Source of the DNA: Clostridium simiarum
GTDB lineage: Bacteria; Bacillota; Clostridia; Clostridiales; Clostridiaceae
Assembly (NCBI RefSeq): GCF_018919175.1
Contig: NZ_JAHLQL010000001.1
Coordinates: 62,001 to 126,000 of the forward strand
DNA length: 64,000 bases
Direction of reading: 5' to 3'
The notes under the pieces: generated by a model
Databases searched by the model: none
Seen by the model: the letters and a program-made list of their open reading frames with translations, nothing else
Told to the model about the DNA's origin: nothing
Shown here: positions 16,627 through 25,884 of the stretch, one piece after another
Position numbering within the stretch: position 1 is the first letter of the stretch
Layout of the letters: every line of letters begins with the position of its first letter
Program-made: the position numbers and the translations under genes

Positions 16627-17496
16627 CTATATTCTGCCGAAACTTTCTATAAATTTCGATGCAATAGGGGAAATATATCTATCTTTTACCCATATTGCAG
16701 CTATTTTAGTTCTCAGCTTTTCACTTTCTATCTCTCTGTAAAGCAGATTATTATTAGTGGCAAGTTCAAATGCAGATTTGGGGACAATAGCTATTCCAAG
16801 ACCTGCATTTGCCCATAAAAGTGTTGTTCGTGCATCATCACACTTACAATATATTTCCGGCTCGAAGCCCTGCTCCATACAAACTTCACAAATTAGTTGT
16901 TCAAATCTGCGGTAAATGATTAATGGCTTATCTTTTAGTTCATTAAGGGATATAGTAGCCTGAGCTGATTCCCAATAATACTCTTTGGGTATGGCTGCAA
17001 TCATGGGTTCAGTCTTTGCATATTTGCATTCAAAGTTTAAAGCATTAAAGGGTGTCCTCACAATGCCCACCTCGATAATACCTTTATTTAATAGGTCAAT
17101 AAGAGTAAAAGTATTCCCCTCATAGATCTCAAACTTAATACAGTCATATTCCTTATGAAATTCCGATATTCTCTCGTTTAAGAGTGTTGCTCCAGAGGAG
17201 GAAACTGTACCTATGGATAAGGTTCCTTGTAATCCTTTGCTGAAATCCTTCACTTCTTTTTCCACTGAGCTGGTTAGCTCTAAAATTTGGCGAGCCCTAT
17301 TCATAAACATTTTTCCTGCATCTGTGAGCTGTAGGTGCCGTGAACCCCTCTCTATAAGCTTCACCTCAAGTTCTTCTTCTAGTAGTTTGAGCTGTTGGCT
17401 TAATGGGGGCTGTGACATGTTTAGTTTTTTAGCGGCAGAAGTTATTTGACCTTCTTCTGCAATTGTAAGAAAATATTTTAGTTGTTTTATATCCAT
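16627..17496 (-). CDS. LysR-family transcriptional regulator
   Basis: 289 residues. The N-terminal winged helix is canonical: 'MDIKQLKYFLTIAEEGQITS', 'AAKKLNMSQPPLSQQLKLLE', 'ELEVKLIERGSRHLQLTDAG'. The rest is the periplasmic-binding-like co-inducer domain ('GTLSIGTVSSSGATLL' near residue 90). ATG chosen at 17494-17496, behind TTGGAGGATTTT; the longer frame adds four residues without a site. It is divergent from the ABC exporter pair starting at 17646, so by the usual LysR layout it probably controls those genes from the shared 149-base intergenic space. Effector unknown. Confidence 0.9.
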   Translation of the reverse strand: MDIKQLKYFLTIAEEGQITSAAKKLNMSQPPLSQQLKLLEEELEVKLIERGSRHLQLTDAGKMFMNRARQILELTSSVEKEVKDFSKGLQGTLSIGTVSSSGATLLNERISEFHKEYDCIKFEIYEGNTFTLIDLLNKGIIEVGIVRTPFNALNFECKYAKTEPMIAAIPKEYYWESAQATISLNELKDKPLIIYRRFEQLICEVCMEQGFEPEIYCKCDDARTTLLWANAGLGIAIVPKSAFELATNNNLLYREIESEKLRTKIAAIWVKDRYISPIASKFIESFGRI

Positions 17497-17645
17497 AAAA
17501 TCCTCCAATAAATAGGATCTATATTATTTTCATATAATATACATATGTAATAGATATTTTTCATATGGAAATTCCTATGCTATAATCATAGCCGGAGATA
17601 TAAAAATATGCAATGGATTTCTAAAATTTTTAGCAATGGAGGTTG
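17497..17645. promoter_or_regulatory. Divergent regulatory region between LysR and ABC exporter genes
   Basis: Contains a TATAAT at 17581-17586 facing the ABC genes and a near-palindrome TTTCATATGGAAA at about 17559-17572, plus several further ATAT/CATATG half-sites. LysR proteins bind T-N11-A dyads in such spaces; the exact site is inferred only. A GGAGG at 17638-17642 serves the ABC gene. Confidence 0.5.
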
Positions 17646-19388
17646 ATGGATTTGTTCAAGCTTGCAGTCTTTTTAAAACCATACAAAAAAGAATGCATAA
17701 TTGGTCCAGCTTTTAAACTGTTGGAGGCAACTTTTGAGCTACTGTTGCCAACAATTATGGCACTGATTATTAAAAATGGAGTTGATAAACACAACATAGA
17801 TTATGTACTTAAAATGGGTGGAGTTATGCTTATCATGGCAATACTAGGATTTTGTAGCTCTATGATATGCCAGTATTATGCGGCTCGTGCCTCACAGGGA
17901 TTTGGTACAACCTTGAGAAACACTATTTTCAAACACATATCATCCCTTTCTTATGCGGAAATAGATACATTGGGTGCATCATCACTAATAAACCGAATTA
18001 CAAATGATGTAAATCAACTCCAGCTTGCGGTTGCCATGCTTATACGCCTTGTTATACGGGCACCATTCATATGTATAGGTGCCATTATTATGTCTATGAT
18101 AATGGATTTTAAGTTATCAATGATTTTTTTAGCTGTTACCCCTATTTTTGCCTTTATATTGTACCTTGTCATAAGTAAATCTTCACCGCTTTACCTTAAA
18201 TATCAAGAGAAACTTGATAAAATCGCATTAATCTTGAGGGAGAATCTTTCTGGAGTGAGGGTAATTCGTGCATTTGCAAGGACTGAAAGTGAGAAGAAAC
18301 GATTTTATGATACTAATGATGATTTGACTAAAACTGCAATTCATGTAGGTAAAATATCTGCATTGCTTAATCCTATGACATCATTTGTTATGAATGCTGC
18401 AATCATAGCTATATTATGGGTAGCTGGAATCCATATCAATATAGGAAGGCTTTCCCATGGGGAAATTATTGCATTTGTCAATTATATTACTCAAATACTG
18501 CTTGCGCTTATTGTGGTGTCCAACCTTGTGATTATATTTACCAAGGCAGTTACTTCTGCTGCTCGTATAAATGAAGTTTTGGAGACAAGCACATCAATTC
18601 AGCACAATGAAAGTCAAATTCAACATGTTATTAGCGGTACTGTCCCATCAATTCAGTTCAATTCCGTGTCCTTCGCTTACAATAATACAGGTGATAAGGT
18701 TCTTGAGGATATTTCGGTAACTATTAAACCCGGTGAAACTATTGGAATTATAGGTAGTACAGGATCTGGAAAGTCTACTTTTGTTAACCTTATTCCTAGG
18801 TTCTATGATGTGACAGAAGGCAGCATATTTGTGGAAGGCATAAATATTAAAGATTATCAGCTTTATAAATTACGTGATAAAATTGGCATTGTACCCCAAA
18901 AGTCTGTACTATTCACAGGGAGCATAGCTGAAAATATACGCTGGGGTAAGCAAAACGCAACAGATGAAGAAGTTAAAGCAGCAGCCAAAATTGCACAGGC
19001 TGATGAATTTATTTCAAAGCTTCCAGAGGGATATAACACCCAGGTATCTCGGGGAGGATTAAATTTTTCAGGGGGGCAAAAACAACGTTTGACTATAGCT
19101 CGTGCCTTGGTTTCAAAGCCTGATATTCTAATATTAGATGATTCTTCAAGTGCATTGGATTTTGCCACTGATGTAGAACTTCGAAGGGCAATTACTGAAA
19201 GCAGTAAAAGTATGACGGTTCTTATTGTATCTCAAAGAGCAAGTACAATAAAGCAAGCTGATAAGATTATTGTATTTGATGGCAGACATATTGCAGGCTT
19301 TGGTACACATAAAGAGCTTATGAATAACTGTGAAGTATATAAAGAAATATGCCTATCACAGCTTTCAAGTGAGGAGGCTTCAAAATGA
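17646..19388 (+). CDS. ABC exporter half-transporter, first subunit (degenerate catalytic Walker B)
   Basis: 580 residues: six-helix type I exporter domain (~10-310) then an ATPase domain. Walker A GSTGSGKST and signature FSGGQKQR are intact, but the Walker B reads LILDDSSSALD, with Asp where the catalytic Glu normally stands. With the next gene this makes the classic asymmetric heterodimer: this chain contributes the good signature, its partner the good Walker B. Such pairs export drugs or lipids. Overlaps the next gene by four bases (ATGA), so translation is coupled. Start uncertain: ATG 17646 is 3 bases from GGAGG, TTG 17652 has ideal spacing. Confidence 0.9.
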   Translation: MDLFKLAVFLKPYKKECIIGPAFKLLEATFELLLPTIMALIIKNGVDKHNIDYVLKMGGVMLIMAILGFCSSMICQYYAARASQGFGTTLRNTIFKHISSLSYAEIDTLGASSLINRITNDVNQLQLAVAMLIRLVIRAPFICIGAIIMSMIMDFKLSMIFLAVTPIFAFILYLVISKSSPLYLKYQEKLDKIALILRENLSGVRVIRAFARTESEKKRFYDTNDDLTKTAIHVGKISALLNPMTSFVMNAAIIAILWVAGIHINIGRLSHGEIIAFVNYITQILLALIVVSNLVIIFTKAVTSAARINEVLETSTSIQHNESQIQHVISGTVPSIQFNSVSFAYNNTGDKVLEDISVTIKPGETIGIIGSTGSGKSTFVNLIPRFYDVTEGSIFVEGINIKDYQLYKLRDKIGIVPQKSVLFTGSIAENIRWGKQNATDEEVKAAAKIAQADEFISKLPEGYNTQVSRGGLNFSGGQKQRLTIARALVSKPDILILDDSSSALDFATDVELRRAITESSKSMTVLIVSQRASTIKQADKIIVFDGRHIAGFGTHKELMNNCEVYKEICLSQLSSEEASK

Positions 19389-21121
19389 GCAAAGATACGT
19401 TGACAAGGATTTTGAGATATATGGGCAAGTATAAGGGTTATGTGTTTATTGCATTTATAGCTGCTATTTTAAGCGTTGTTTCAAGTTTAATGGGACCCAT
19501 GCTGATTGGTAAGTCTATAGACCGTATGATGGGGGTAGGAGGAGTAGATTTCGCAGCAATATTCAGGATTTTAATCCTTCTTGCTATAGTATACGCTACT
19601 GGTAATCTATTTGTATGGCTTTTGACCTATTTAGCCAATCTCATATCATATCGAACTGTTAATGATATGCGTCATCAGCTTATTGATAAAATTAATACCT
19701 TACCGCTAAAATTTTATGACAGTAATGCTCATGGTGATACAATAAGTTGTTTTATAAATGACATGGATGCAATTTCAGATGGAATGTTACAAGGTATATC
19801 AACATTGCTTACAGGTATTGTTACCATCATAGGTGCAATAGCATTCATGATGTATATAAGTCCTATTATGACAGTTGTTGTTCTTTTATCTGCTCCGGCT
19901 TCCTTTATGATGGCACGGTTTATTACCAAACGTTCACAGAAAATGTTTAAGACTCAAGCAGAAAGTTTAGGTAAATTAAATGGTTATATTGAAGAAATTA
20001 TTGGCGGGCAAAAAGTTGTACAGGCTTTTAATTATGAAGAGCGTTCTTTTAAAGAGTTTAAGAAAATTAACAATACATTATATAGTTCTGGTGTAAAATC
20101 ACAGTTCTATGGCTCGTTATCTGGACCAACTACCCGTCTTGTAAATAATATTACCTACATTGCAATAGGTGTTATTGGAAGCATTTTATCTATTTTAGGC
20201 AAACTCACAGTTGGAGATATATCGAGTTTTCTAATTTATTCAAACCTATTTGCAAAACCTTTTAACGATATAACTGGAGTATTTACTCAGATACAGTCTG
20301 CGGTTGCGTCAGCGCAACGTATATTTTATATTCTTGATATGCCCTCAGAAAAACCTGACGGTAAAGACTCCATTAATATTAAACATAGTCAAGGCGCTAT
20401 TAGCTTTAATGATGTTAATTTTTCATACAACCCTAAGCAGCCTCTGATTACTAATTTCAATCTGGAGGTAAAACCTGGAACCAGAGTAGCTATAGTAGGT
20501 CAAACTGGTGCAGGTAAGACCACTATTGTAAACTTACTTATGCGATTTTATGATATTGATAGTGGTTCCATAACTGTGGATGGCATTGATATTAAGACTA
20601 TAGCCCGTGAGGATTTACGCTGTAGCTTTGGGATGGTTCTACAAGACAGCTGGTTATTTTCAGGTAGCATAGGTGAGAATATTGCTTATGGTAAACCAGA
20701 GGCAACAGATGAAGAAGTTATTGCTGCGGCTAAAGCCTCTGGTGCTCACGATTTTATAAAATGTCTACCTAAGGGTTACGACACCCTTATTTCAGATGCT
20801 GGTGAAAATTTGTCTCAAGGGCAAAAACAGCTCCTAACCATTGCTAGAGTTATGCTAGTTGATCCGCCAATGCTTATTTTGGATGAAGCCACAAGTAACA
20901 TAGATACCAGAACCGAAATACACATACAAAAAGCATTTCTGAAAATGATGGAAGGTAGGACAAGTTTTGTTATAGCCCACAGGCTTTCAACAATACGGGA
21001 GGCAGATCTGATTTTGGTATTAGATAATGGCAATGTTGTAGAGAGTGGAACTCACAATCAGTTATTAAAAAATGGAAGTTATTATGAAAAACTTTATAAC
21101 AGTCAGTTCGCACCTGTATAA
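19385..21121 (+). CDS. ABC exporter half-transporter, second subunit (degenerate signature)
   Basis: 578 residues with an N-terminal six-helix membrane domain and C-terminal ATPase. Walker A GQTGAGKTT and Walker B LILDEATSNID are intact with the catalytic Glu; the signature is LSQGQKQL rather than LSGGQ, the degenerate half typical of heterodimeric exporters. Partner of the protein at 17646-19388: together they form one consensus and one degenerate ATP site. ATG follows GGAGGCTTCAAA within the end of the upstream gene. Likely a multidrug or lipid exporter under control of the divergent LysR protein; substrate unknown. Confidence 0.9.
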   Translation: MSKDTLTRILRYMGKYKGYVFIAFIAAILSVVSSLMGPMLIGKSIDRMMGVGGVDFAAIFRILILLAIVYATGNLFVWLLTYLANLISYRTVNDMRHQLIDKINTLPLKFYDSNAHGDTISCFINDMDAISDGMLQGISTLLTGIVTIIGAIAFMMYISPIMTVVVLLSAPASFMMARFITKRSQKMFKTQAESLGKLNGYIEEIIGGQKVVQAFNYEERSFKEFKKINNTLYSSGVKSQFYGSLSGPTTRLVNNITYIAIGVIGSILSILGKLTVGDISSFLIYSNLFAKPFNDITGVFTQIQSAVASAQRIFYILDMPSEKPDGKDSINIKHSQGAISFNDVNFSYNPKQPLITNFNLEVKPGTRVAIVGQTGAGKTTIVNLLMRFYDIDSGSITVDGIDIKTIAREDLRCSFGMVLQDSWLFSGSIGENIAYGKPEATDEEVIAAAKASGAHDFIKCLPKGYDTLISDAGENLSQGQKQLLTIARVMLVDPPMLILDEATSNIDTRTEIHIQKAFLKMMEGRTSFVIAHRLSTIREADLILVLDNGNVVESGTHNQLLKNGSYYEKLYNSQFAPV

Positions 21122-21132
21122 ATTATTTATTT

Positions 21133-21336
21133 AATAATTTAGAAAAACATAGAATAATTGCTTCAGTTGATCCAAATAATATAAAATCTATAGCATTGCT
21201 TGAAAGAATTCAAATGAGAAAAGAGGCGCATTTTAAAAAAGGTTTTTAATTTAATAATTACTGGACAGATGATATAGTATATGCAATTTTAAAAGAAGAA
21301 TGGAGTAATCAAAAAGAAAAGGGTAAGGGTGAGTAA
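21133..21336 (+). pseudogene. Remnant of a GNAT acetyltransferase (C-terminal part)
   Basis: Read in one frame, 21133-21336 gives NNLEKHRIIASVDPNN, KSIALLERIQMRKEAHFK and, after an in-frame stop at about 21250, FNNYWTDDIVYAILKEEW. This is the C-terminal third of a RimJ-type GNAT acetyltransferase (the 'ASVDPxNxxSIxLLERxGMRKE' region). No start, no acetyl-CoA motif, and an internal TAA, so it is a broken gene. It lies directly after the ABC exporter pair and may mark the edge of an inserted or rearranged block. Confidence 0.8.
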
Positions 21337-21367
21337 GAAGAATAAGATATTATAGGATGTATTAATA

Positions 21368-21406
21368 AACCCCTTAAGATGTTATAACCTTAGGGGGTTA
21401 TTTTTA
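21368..21406 (+). terminator. Terminator before the glpP-like gene
   Basis: AACCCCTTAAG / CTTAGGGGGTT stem (one G-T pair) followed by ATTTTT. Ends the exporter unit. Confidence 0.75.
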
Positions 21407-21491
21407 TAGAATAAACTTAACTTTAAATTAATAAAAATTCAATAATATAGGGTTTTACAGACAATAAAAATTTAAAACTGTATAATTTACA

Positions 21492-21520
21492 TTGACTTTG
21501 TCGAATTTATATTATAATAT
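21492..21520 (+). promoter_or_regulatory. Promoter of the glpP-like gene
   Basis: TTGACT at 21492-21497 with TAATAT at 21515-21520 (17-base spacer) or TATAAT at 21513-21518 (15). Confidence 0.55.
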
Positions 21521-21550
21521 ATAGTTGAACTTAATAATAAGGATGTTGAA

Positions 21551-22132
21551 GTGATGTGTAAAGGTTTTATATTTGATAAATTTAAAATTATACCATCTAT
21601 AAGAAGGCTTAAAGAATTAAATGTAGCTTTAAATTCTAAGCCTGATATACTGCTTTTATCAGAAGTTCATATTGGTAATTTGCCTGCACTTACATCAATG
21701 TGCCATGAAAAAAACAAGTTAGTACTTGTTAATATTGATATGATTGGTGGAATTTCTGGTGATCAGATGGGAATCAAGTTATTAAAAGATCTATTTAAAG
21801 TAGATGGGGTAATGTCTGCAAGTACTATGAAAGTTAACATAGCAAAATCCTTAGGATTATACACTATACAAAGGTTTTTTCTTATAGATTCTAGGTCTTA
21901 TGAGACAAGCCTTAAATCTTTAAAAACTTCTAAGGTAGATGCTATAGAAGTTTTACCAGCACCTATGGCTCCTCATTTCGTAAAAGAGATAAGGAATGTA
22001 AAGGATATCCCTTTATTAGCAGGGGGATTTATAAAGGATAAGGATACTCTTAATAGTATTCGTGAAGCTGGATTTGATGGAGTTACCACCAGTGAAAGAA
22101 ATTTATGGAGTATAGAAAATAAAACAAAATAG
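21551..22132 (+). CDS. glpP: GlpP-family glycerol-3-phosphate-responsive antiterminator
   Basis: 193 residues matching GlpP over its full length (IGLR-like TIM-barrel half): 'DILLLSEVHIGNLPALTSMC', 'LVNIDMIGGISGDQMGIK', 'LKTSKVDAIEVLPAP' and 'IPLLAGGFIKDKDT'. GlpP binds glycerol-3-phosphate and lets RNA polymerase read through leader terminators of glp genes. Here a 21-bp terminator follows the gene, then a carbohydrate operon with no glpF, glpK or glpD, suggesting the protein acts on that operon instead. GTG at 21551 fits AAGGA spacing; ATG at 21554 is also possible. Confidence 0.88.
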   Translation: MMCKGFIFDKFKIIPSIRRLKELNVALNSKPDILLLSEVHIGNLPALTSMCHEKNKLVLVNIDMIGGISGDQMGIKLLKDLFKVDGVMSASTMKVNIAKSLGLYTIQRFFLIDSRSYETSLKSLKTSKVDAIEVLPAPMAPHFVKEIRNVKDIPLLAGGFIKDKDTLNSIREAGFDGVTTSERNLWSIENKTK

Positions 22133-22152
22133 CTAGTAGGATGGTGAATTTG

Positions 22153-22204
22153 AATCCTACTTAAAGGAGATAAATTAGTTATCTCTTTTAAGTAGGATTT
22201 TTTT
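22153..22204 (+). terminator. Very strong terminator, possible GlpP antitermination target
   Basis: A 21-bp stem with a single G-T pair (22153-22173 with 22179-22199), 5-base loop, then a T-run. It lies between glpP and the EIIC gene. As a plain terminator it would cut off the operon from glpP; as an antitermination site it would make the operon GlpP-dependent. No separate strong promoter is obvious in 22205-22300, which favours the second reading. Confidence 0.85.
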
Positions 22205-22307
22205 GCTTTAATTTATAGGAGGTGAAGAATAAATGAATTAATTTATAATTAGCTGAAAAGTCAAGGGGATTTATGAAACCATTAAGAGTATTAAAAGGGG
22301 GATAATT

Positions 22308-23570
22308 ATGTCAATTATTAATTCATTAATTAATTTAGGGCCATCTGTGATGATGCCTATAATATTTTTTATTTTAGCTTTGGCTTTTGGAGTAAAAATA
22401 GGTAAGGCATTTAAAGCTGGAATGCTTGTAGGAATTGGATTTGAGGGGATTGGACTAGTAATAGGTTTATTACTTGACAGCTTAGGACCTGCAACTAAGG
22501 CTATGGTGGAGAGGTTCGGATTAAATCTTACAGTAGTAGACCCAGGTTGGCCTGTAGGTGCAACTATTGGTTGGGGATCACCTATAGTACCTATTGTAGT
22601 ATTTGGTGCATTGATAATAAATATTTTATTTTTAGTGCTAAAACTAACTAAGACTGTAAATATAGATATATTTAATTATTGGCATTTTTTACTTACTGGA
22701 GGAGTTATATATGCTGCTACTCATAGTATAGCTATAGCTTCTATAGGAGCTCTAATAAGCTTTATAGTAGTATTATTTATTGCAGACAAAACTGCACCTA
22801 AGATTCAAGAAACCTATGATTTAAAAGGAGTTTCTTTCGCCCATGCTACTTCAGCAGTTTATGTACCAATAGGTATAGCTATTAACTGGATAATAGAAAA
22901 AATTCCTGGACTTAGGGATATAGATGCAAATCCAGATAAAATAACAAAAAAGTTTGGTGTAATGGGAGAACCTTTAACTTTAGGAACAATATTAGGAGCG
23001 GGACTTGGAATACTAGCAGGTTGGGACATTACAAAGGTATTAACCTTAGGGGTAAAGGTTGCAGCAGTAATGGTTTTATTACCAGCTATGATAAATGTTC
23101 TTGTTGAGGGACTTATAACTGTTAGAGATGCAGCTGAAGAAACTTTAAAAAAGAAATTCCCAGATAGAGAGTTTTATATAGGATTAGATACTGCACTATT
23201 AATAGGAGATCCAGCAGTTTTAGCTACAGGATTATTGATGATACCAGCAGCTTTGTTATTGGCAGTAATATTACCTGGAAACAAAGTTTTACCTTTTGTA
23301 GACTTAGCTTCATTAGTATTTTTAATTCCTATGACCTCACCTTATTGTAAGAAAAACATGTTTAGAATATTTGTAACAGGGCTTGTGGTTATAACTTTAG
23401 TTTTATATGCTGGAACTAGCATAGCACCTTATTACACTGAAGCTGCTAAAATAGCAAATGTAACCATGCCTGAGGGAGCAAATGCTTCAGGTGGTATGGC
23501 AAGTTTAGTGGGAGGAGCTACAACGCCTTTAGGTTGGATACTAATAAAATTATCAACTTTATTTAGATAA
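22308..23570 (+). CDS. Galactitol-type PTS EIIC permease, without EIIA/EIIB genes
   Basis: 420 residues, strongly hydrophobic with about ten membrane segments, matching the EIIC_GAT family: 'PIIFFILALAFGVKIGKAFK', 'GIGFEGIGLVIGLL', 'VDPGWPVGATIGWGSP' and 'GLDTALLIGDPAVLATGLL'. In galactitol systems separate EIIA and EIIB proteins phosphorylate the substrate. None is encoded here; an FGGY kinase follows instead. So the permease may import an unphosphorylated sugar or polyol, or use EIIA/EIIB from elsewhere. First gene of a five-gene operon with short gaps; AAGGGGG ribosome site. Confidence 0.88.
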   Translation: MSIINSLINLGPSVMMPIIFFILALAFGVKIGKAFKAGMLVGIGFEGIGLVIGLLLDSLGPATKAMVERFGLNLTVVDPGWPVGATIGWGSPIVPIVVFGALIINILFLVLKLTKTVNIDIFNYWHFLLTGGVIYAATHSIAIASIGALISFIVVLFIADKTAPKIQETYDLKGVSFAHATSAVYVPIGIAINWIIEKIPGLRDIDANPDKITKKFGVMGEPLTLGTILGAGLGILAGWDITKVLTLGVKVAAVMVLLPAMINVLVEGLITVRDAAEETLKKKFPDREFYIGLDTALLIGDPAVLATGLLMIPAALLLAVILPGNKVLPFVDLASLVFLIPMTSPYCKKNMFRIFVTGLVVITLVLYAGTSIAPYYTEAAKIANVTMPEGANASGGMASLVGGATTPLGWILIKLSTLFR

Positions 23571-23593
23571 TAAAATTAAAGGGGGAAGAAGAT

Positions 23594-25096
23594 ATGAGAA
23601 AGCTTTTATTAGGTATTGATAATGGTGGTACATTAACTAAAGCTGCTATATACGATTTAAAGGGTAAGGAAATAGCTGTTTCAAGCTGTAAGACAGAAAT
23701 GATTATGCCTAAACCTGGATTTACAGAAAGAGACATGGGGGAGCTTTGGGAGGCTAACGTAAAAGCTATAAAGGATGTACTAAAAATTGCCGGAGCTAGC
23801 GGCGAAGAAATAGTTGGTATTTCTACCACAGGGCATGGTAATGGAATTTATTTAATGGGCCACAATGATGAATTTGTTTATAATGGAATAATTTCTACAG
23901 ACAGTAGAGGTAAGGATTATGTTACTAAATGGTATGAGGATGGAACTTTTAAAAAAGTATTACCTAAGACAATGCAGTCTATATGGGCAGGACAATCAGT
24001 TGCTATATTAAATTGGTTTAAAGATAATGACATGAGGGTACTAGAAAAAACTAAGTGGATATTTATGTGTAAAGATTACATAAGATACTGTTTGACTGGA
24101 GAAGCCTATGCAGAAATAACAGATATGTCAGGGACGAATTTAATGAATGTAAGAGACGTAAAGTATGATGAAGAATTATTAAAAGAATTTGGTTTAGATT
24201 TAATAATGAGTAAGTTACCACCTATAAAGTATTCTTCAGAGATATGTGGATATATAACAAAAGAGGTAGCAGAATTAACAGGACTAAAGGAAGGAACTCC
24301 TGTAGCAGGAGGATTATTTGACATTGATTCATCTGCTATAGCTACGGGAGTAACTGATGAAGAAAAATTATGCATGATAGCAGGAACTTGGAGCATAAAC
24401 GAATATATTAGCAAGAAACCAATAGTTTCAGAAGATTTATTTATGACTTCTTTGTATTGCATAGAAGGATATTGGCTTACTACAGAAGCTAGTCCCACTT
24501 CCGCTAGTAATTTAGAATGGTTTGTAACTGAAATGCTAAAGGATATTAACATAGATTCTGGAGAAAACGTTTATGATTATAGTAATAGATTAGTTGAAAG
24601 TGTAACTCCAGAAGGGTCAAACATAATATTTTTACCATTCTTATATGGTACTAATGTAGACGCTGATGCTAAAGCCTGTTTTATTGGGTTAAATGGCTGG
24701 GATGATAGAGCTCATGTCCTAAGAGCTTTATATGAAGGAGTGGCTTTCTGTCATAGAGCACATATAGATAAGTTATTTAATTATAGGGATAAGCCTAAGG
24801 CAATAAGAATATCAGGGGGAGCAGCAAAATCTAAAATTTGGGTTCAAATATTTGCAGACGTATTGCAGTTACCTATAGAAGTTACTAATAGTACAGAACT
24901 TGGAGCTCTTGGAGCAGCAATATGTGCAGGAGTAGCTACTAAGAATTTTGATTGCTTTAAATGCGCTGCAGACTCTATGGTAGAGGTAGCGTATACCTGT
25001 ATGCCTAATAAAGAAAACAAAGAAATTTATGATAAAAAATATAATTTTTATAAAGAAATAATTGAAGCTTTAAGTCCTATATGGAAAAAGTTTTAA
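23594..25096 (+). CDS. FGGY-family carbohydrate kinase (L-xylulose-kinase-like)
   Basis: 500 residues with the FGGY kinase layout: ATP phosphate-1 motif 'LLGIDNGGTLTKAAIYD', the N-lobe 'GISTTGHGNGIYL', 'DMSGTNLMNVR', 'GGLFDIDSSAIATG', and C-lobe 'IRISGGAAKSKIW' plus 'NSTELGALGAA'. The 'IAGTWSINEY' stretch recalls L-xylulose kinase (LyxK) and relatives. It should phosphorylate a ketose or polyol brought in by the EIIC. The exact sugar is not readable from sequence. GGGGGAAGAAG site; the next gene begins 14 bases after its stop. Confidence 0.86.
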   Translation: MRKLLLGIDNGGTLTKAAIYDLKGKEIAVSSCKTEMIMPKPGFTERDMGELWEANVKAIKDVLKIAGASGEEIVGISTTGHGNGIYLMGHNDEFVYNGIISTDSRGKDYVTKWYEDGTFKKVLPKTMQSIWAGQSVAILNWFKDNDMRVLEKTKWIFMCKDYIRYCLTGEAYAEITDMSGTNLMNVRDVKYDEELLKEFGLDLIMSKLPPIKYSSEICGYITKEVAELTGLKEGTPVAGGLFDIDSSAIATGVTDEEKLCMIAGTWSINEYISKKPIVSEDLFMTSLYCIEGYWLTTEASPTSASNLEWFVTEMLKDINIDSGENVYDYSNRLVESVTPEGSNIIFLPFLYGTNVDADAKACFIGLNGWDDRAHVLRALYEGVAFCHRAHIDKLFNYRDKPKAIRISGGAAKSKIWVQIFADVLQLPIEVTNSTELGALGAAICAGVATKNFDCFKCAADSMVEVAYTCMPNKENKEIYDKKYNFYKEIIEALSPIWKKF

Positions 25097-25110
25097 CAGG
25101 AGGTAATAAG

Positions 25111-25869
25111 ATGAATCTAGATATTAAGGGTAAAAATGCTTTGATAACTGGAGGCTCTAGAGGAGTTGGAAGAGCAACAGCTATAGCTCTTGCAAAAGAA
25201 GGAGTAAATATAGTAATCAATTATAACTCTAGTGAAGATGAAGCAAAAACTGTAATAGAAGAAGCAAAAAAATACGGAGTTAATGCTATTGCTATTAAAG
25301 CAAATTTAGGTAATAGCGATGAGTGCACAATGCTTATGGAAGAGGCAGAAAAAGGCTTAGGAAATATAGATATATTGATAAATAATGCTGGGATATGGCC
25401 TAAAAATTGGGTAACAGACATCCCTTTAGAAGAGTGGAATAAAACTATAGATGTTAATTTAACTTCTGTATTTTTAATGAGCCAATATTTTGTTAAAAGT
25501 AATTTAAGCAAAAACAGAAAAGGAAGAATACTCAATATAACTTCACAAGCTGCATTTAATGGATCTACCACAGGACATGCCCATTATGCAGCTAGTAAAT
25601 CAGGGGTAGTAGCTTTAACTGTATCCATGGCTAGAGAAGTATCTAAACATGGTATTAATGTTAATGCTGTAGCCTTAGGTATTGTAGAAACAGATATGGT
25701 TAAAGAGTCCTTGGAAGAAAAAAGAGATTATTATATGAATAGGATACCTATCGGAAGGGTTGCAAAACCTGAAGATATAGCTAATATATGTTTATTTATG
25801 GTATCAGAACCATCAAGTTATATAACCGGAGCAACTATAGATGCTACTGGTGGAATGCTTATGAGATAA
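25111..25869 (+). CDS. Short-chain dehydrogenase/reductase
   Basis: 252 residues, classical SDR: cofactor motif GGSRGVGR, NNAGIW, catalytic Ser ('LNITSQAA'), and YAASK (Tyr, Lys). C-terminal 'GIVETDMV' and 'GATIDATGGMLMR' complete it. Likely oxidises a polyol or reduces a keto-sugar in the operon's pathway. The ATG at 25111 follows CAGGAGGTAATAAG; an upstream in-frame ATG at 25081 lies inside the kinase gene and is not used. Confidence 0.9.
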   Translation: MNLDIKGKNALITGGSRGVGRATAIALAKEGVNIVINYNSSEDEAKTVIEEAKKYGVNAIAIKANLGNSDECTMLMEEAEKGLGNIDILINNAGIWPKNWVTDIPLEEWNKTIDVNLTSVFLMSQYFVKSNLSKNRKGRILNITSQAAFNGSTTGHAHYAASKSGVVALTVSMAREVSKHGINVNAVALGIVETDMVKESLEEKRDYYMNRIPIGRVAKPEDIANICLFMVSEPSSYITGATIDATGGMLMR

Positions 25870-25884
25870 TAGGAGGATTATAGA

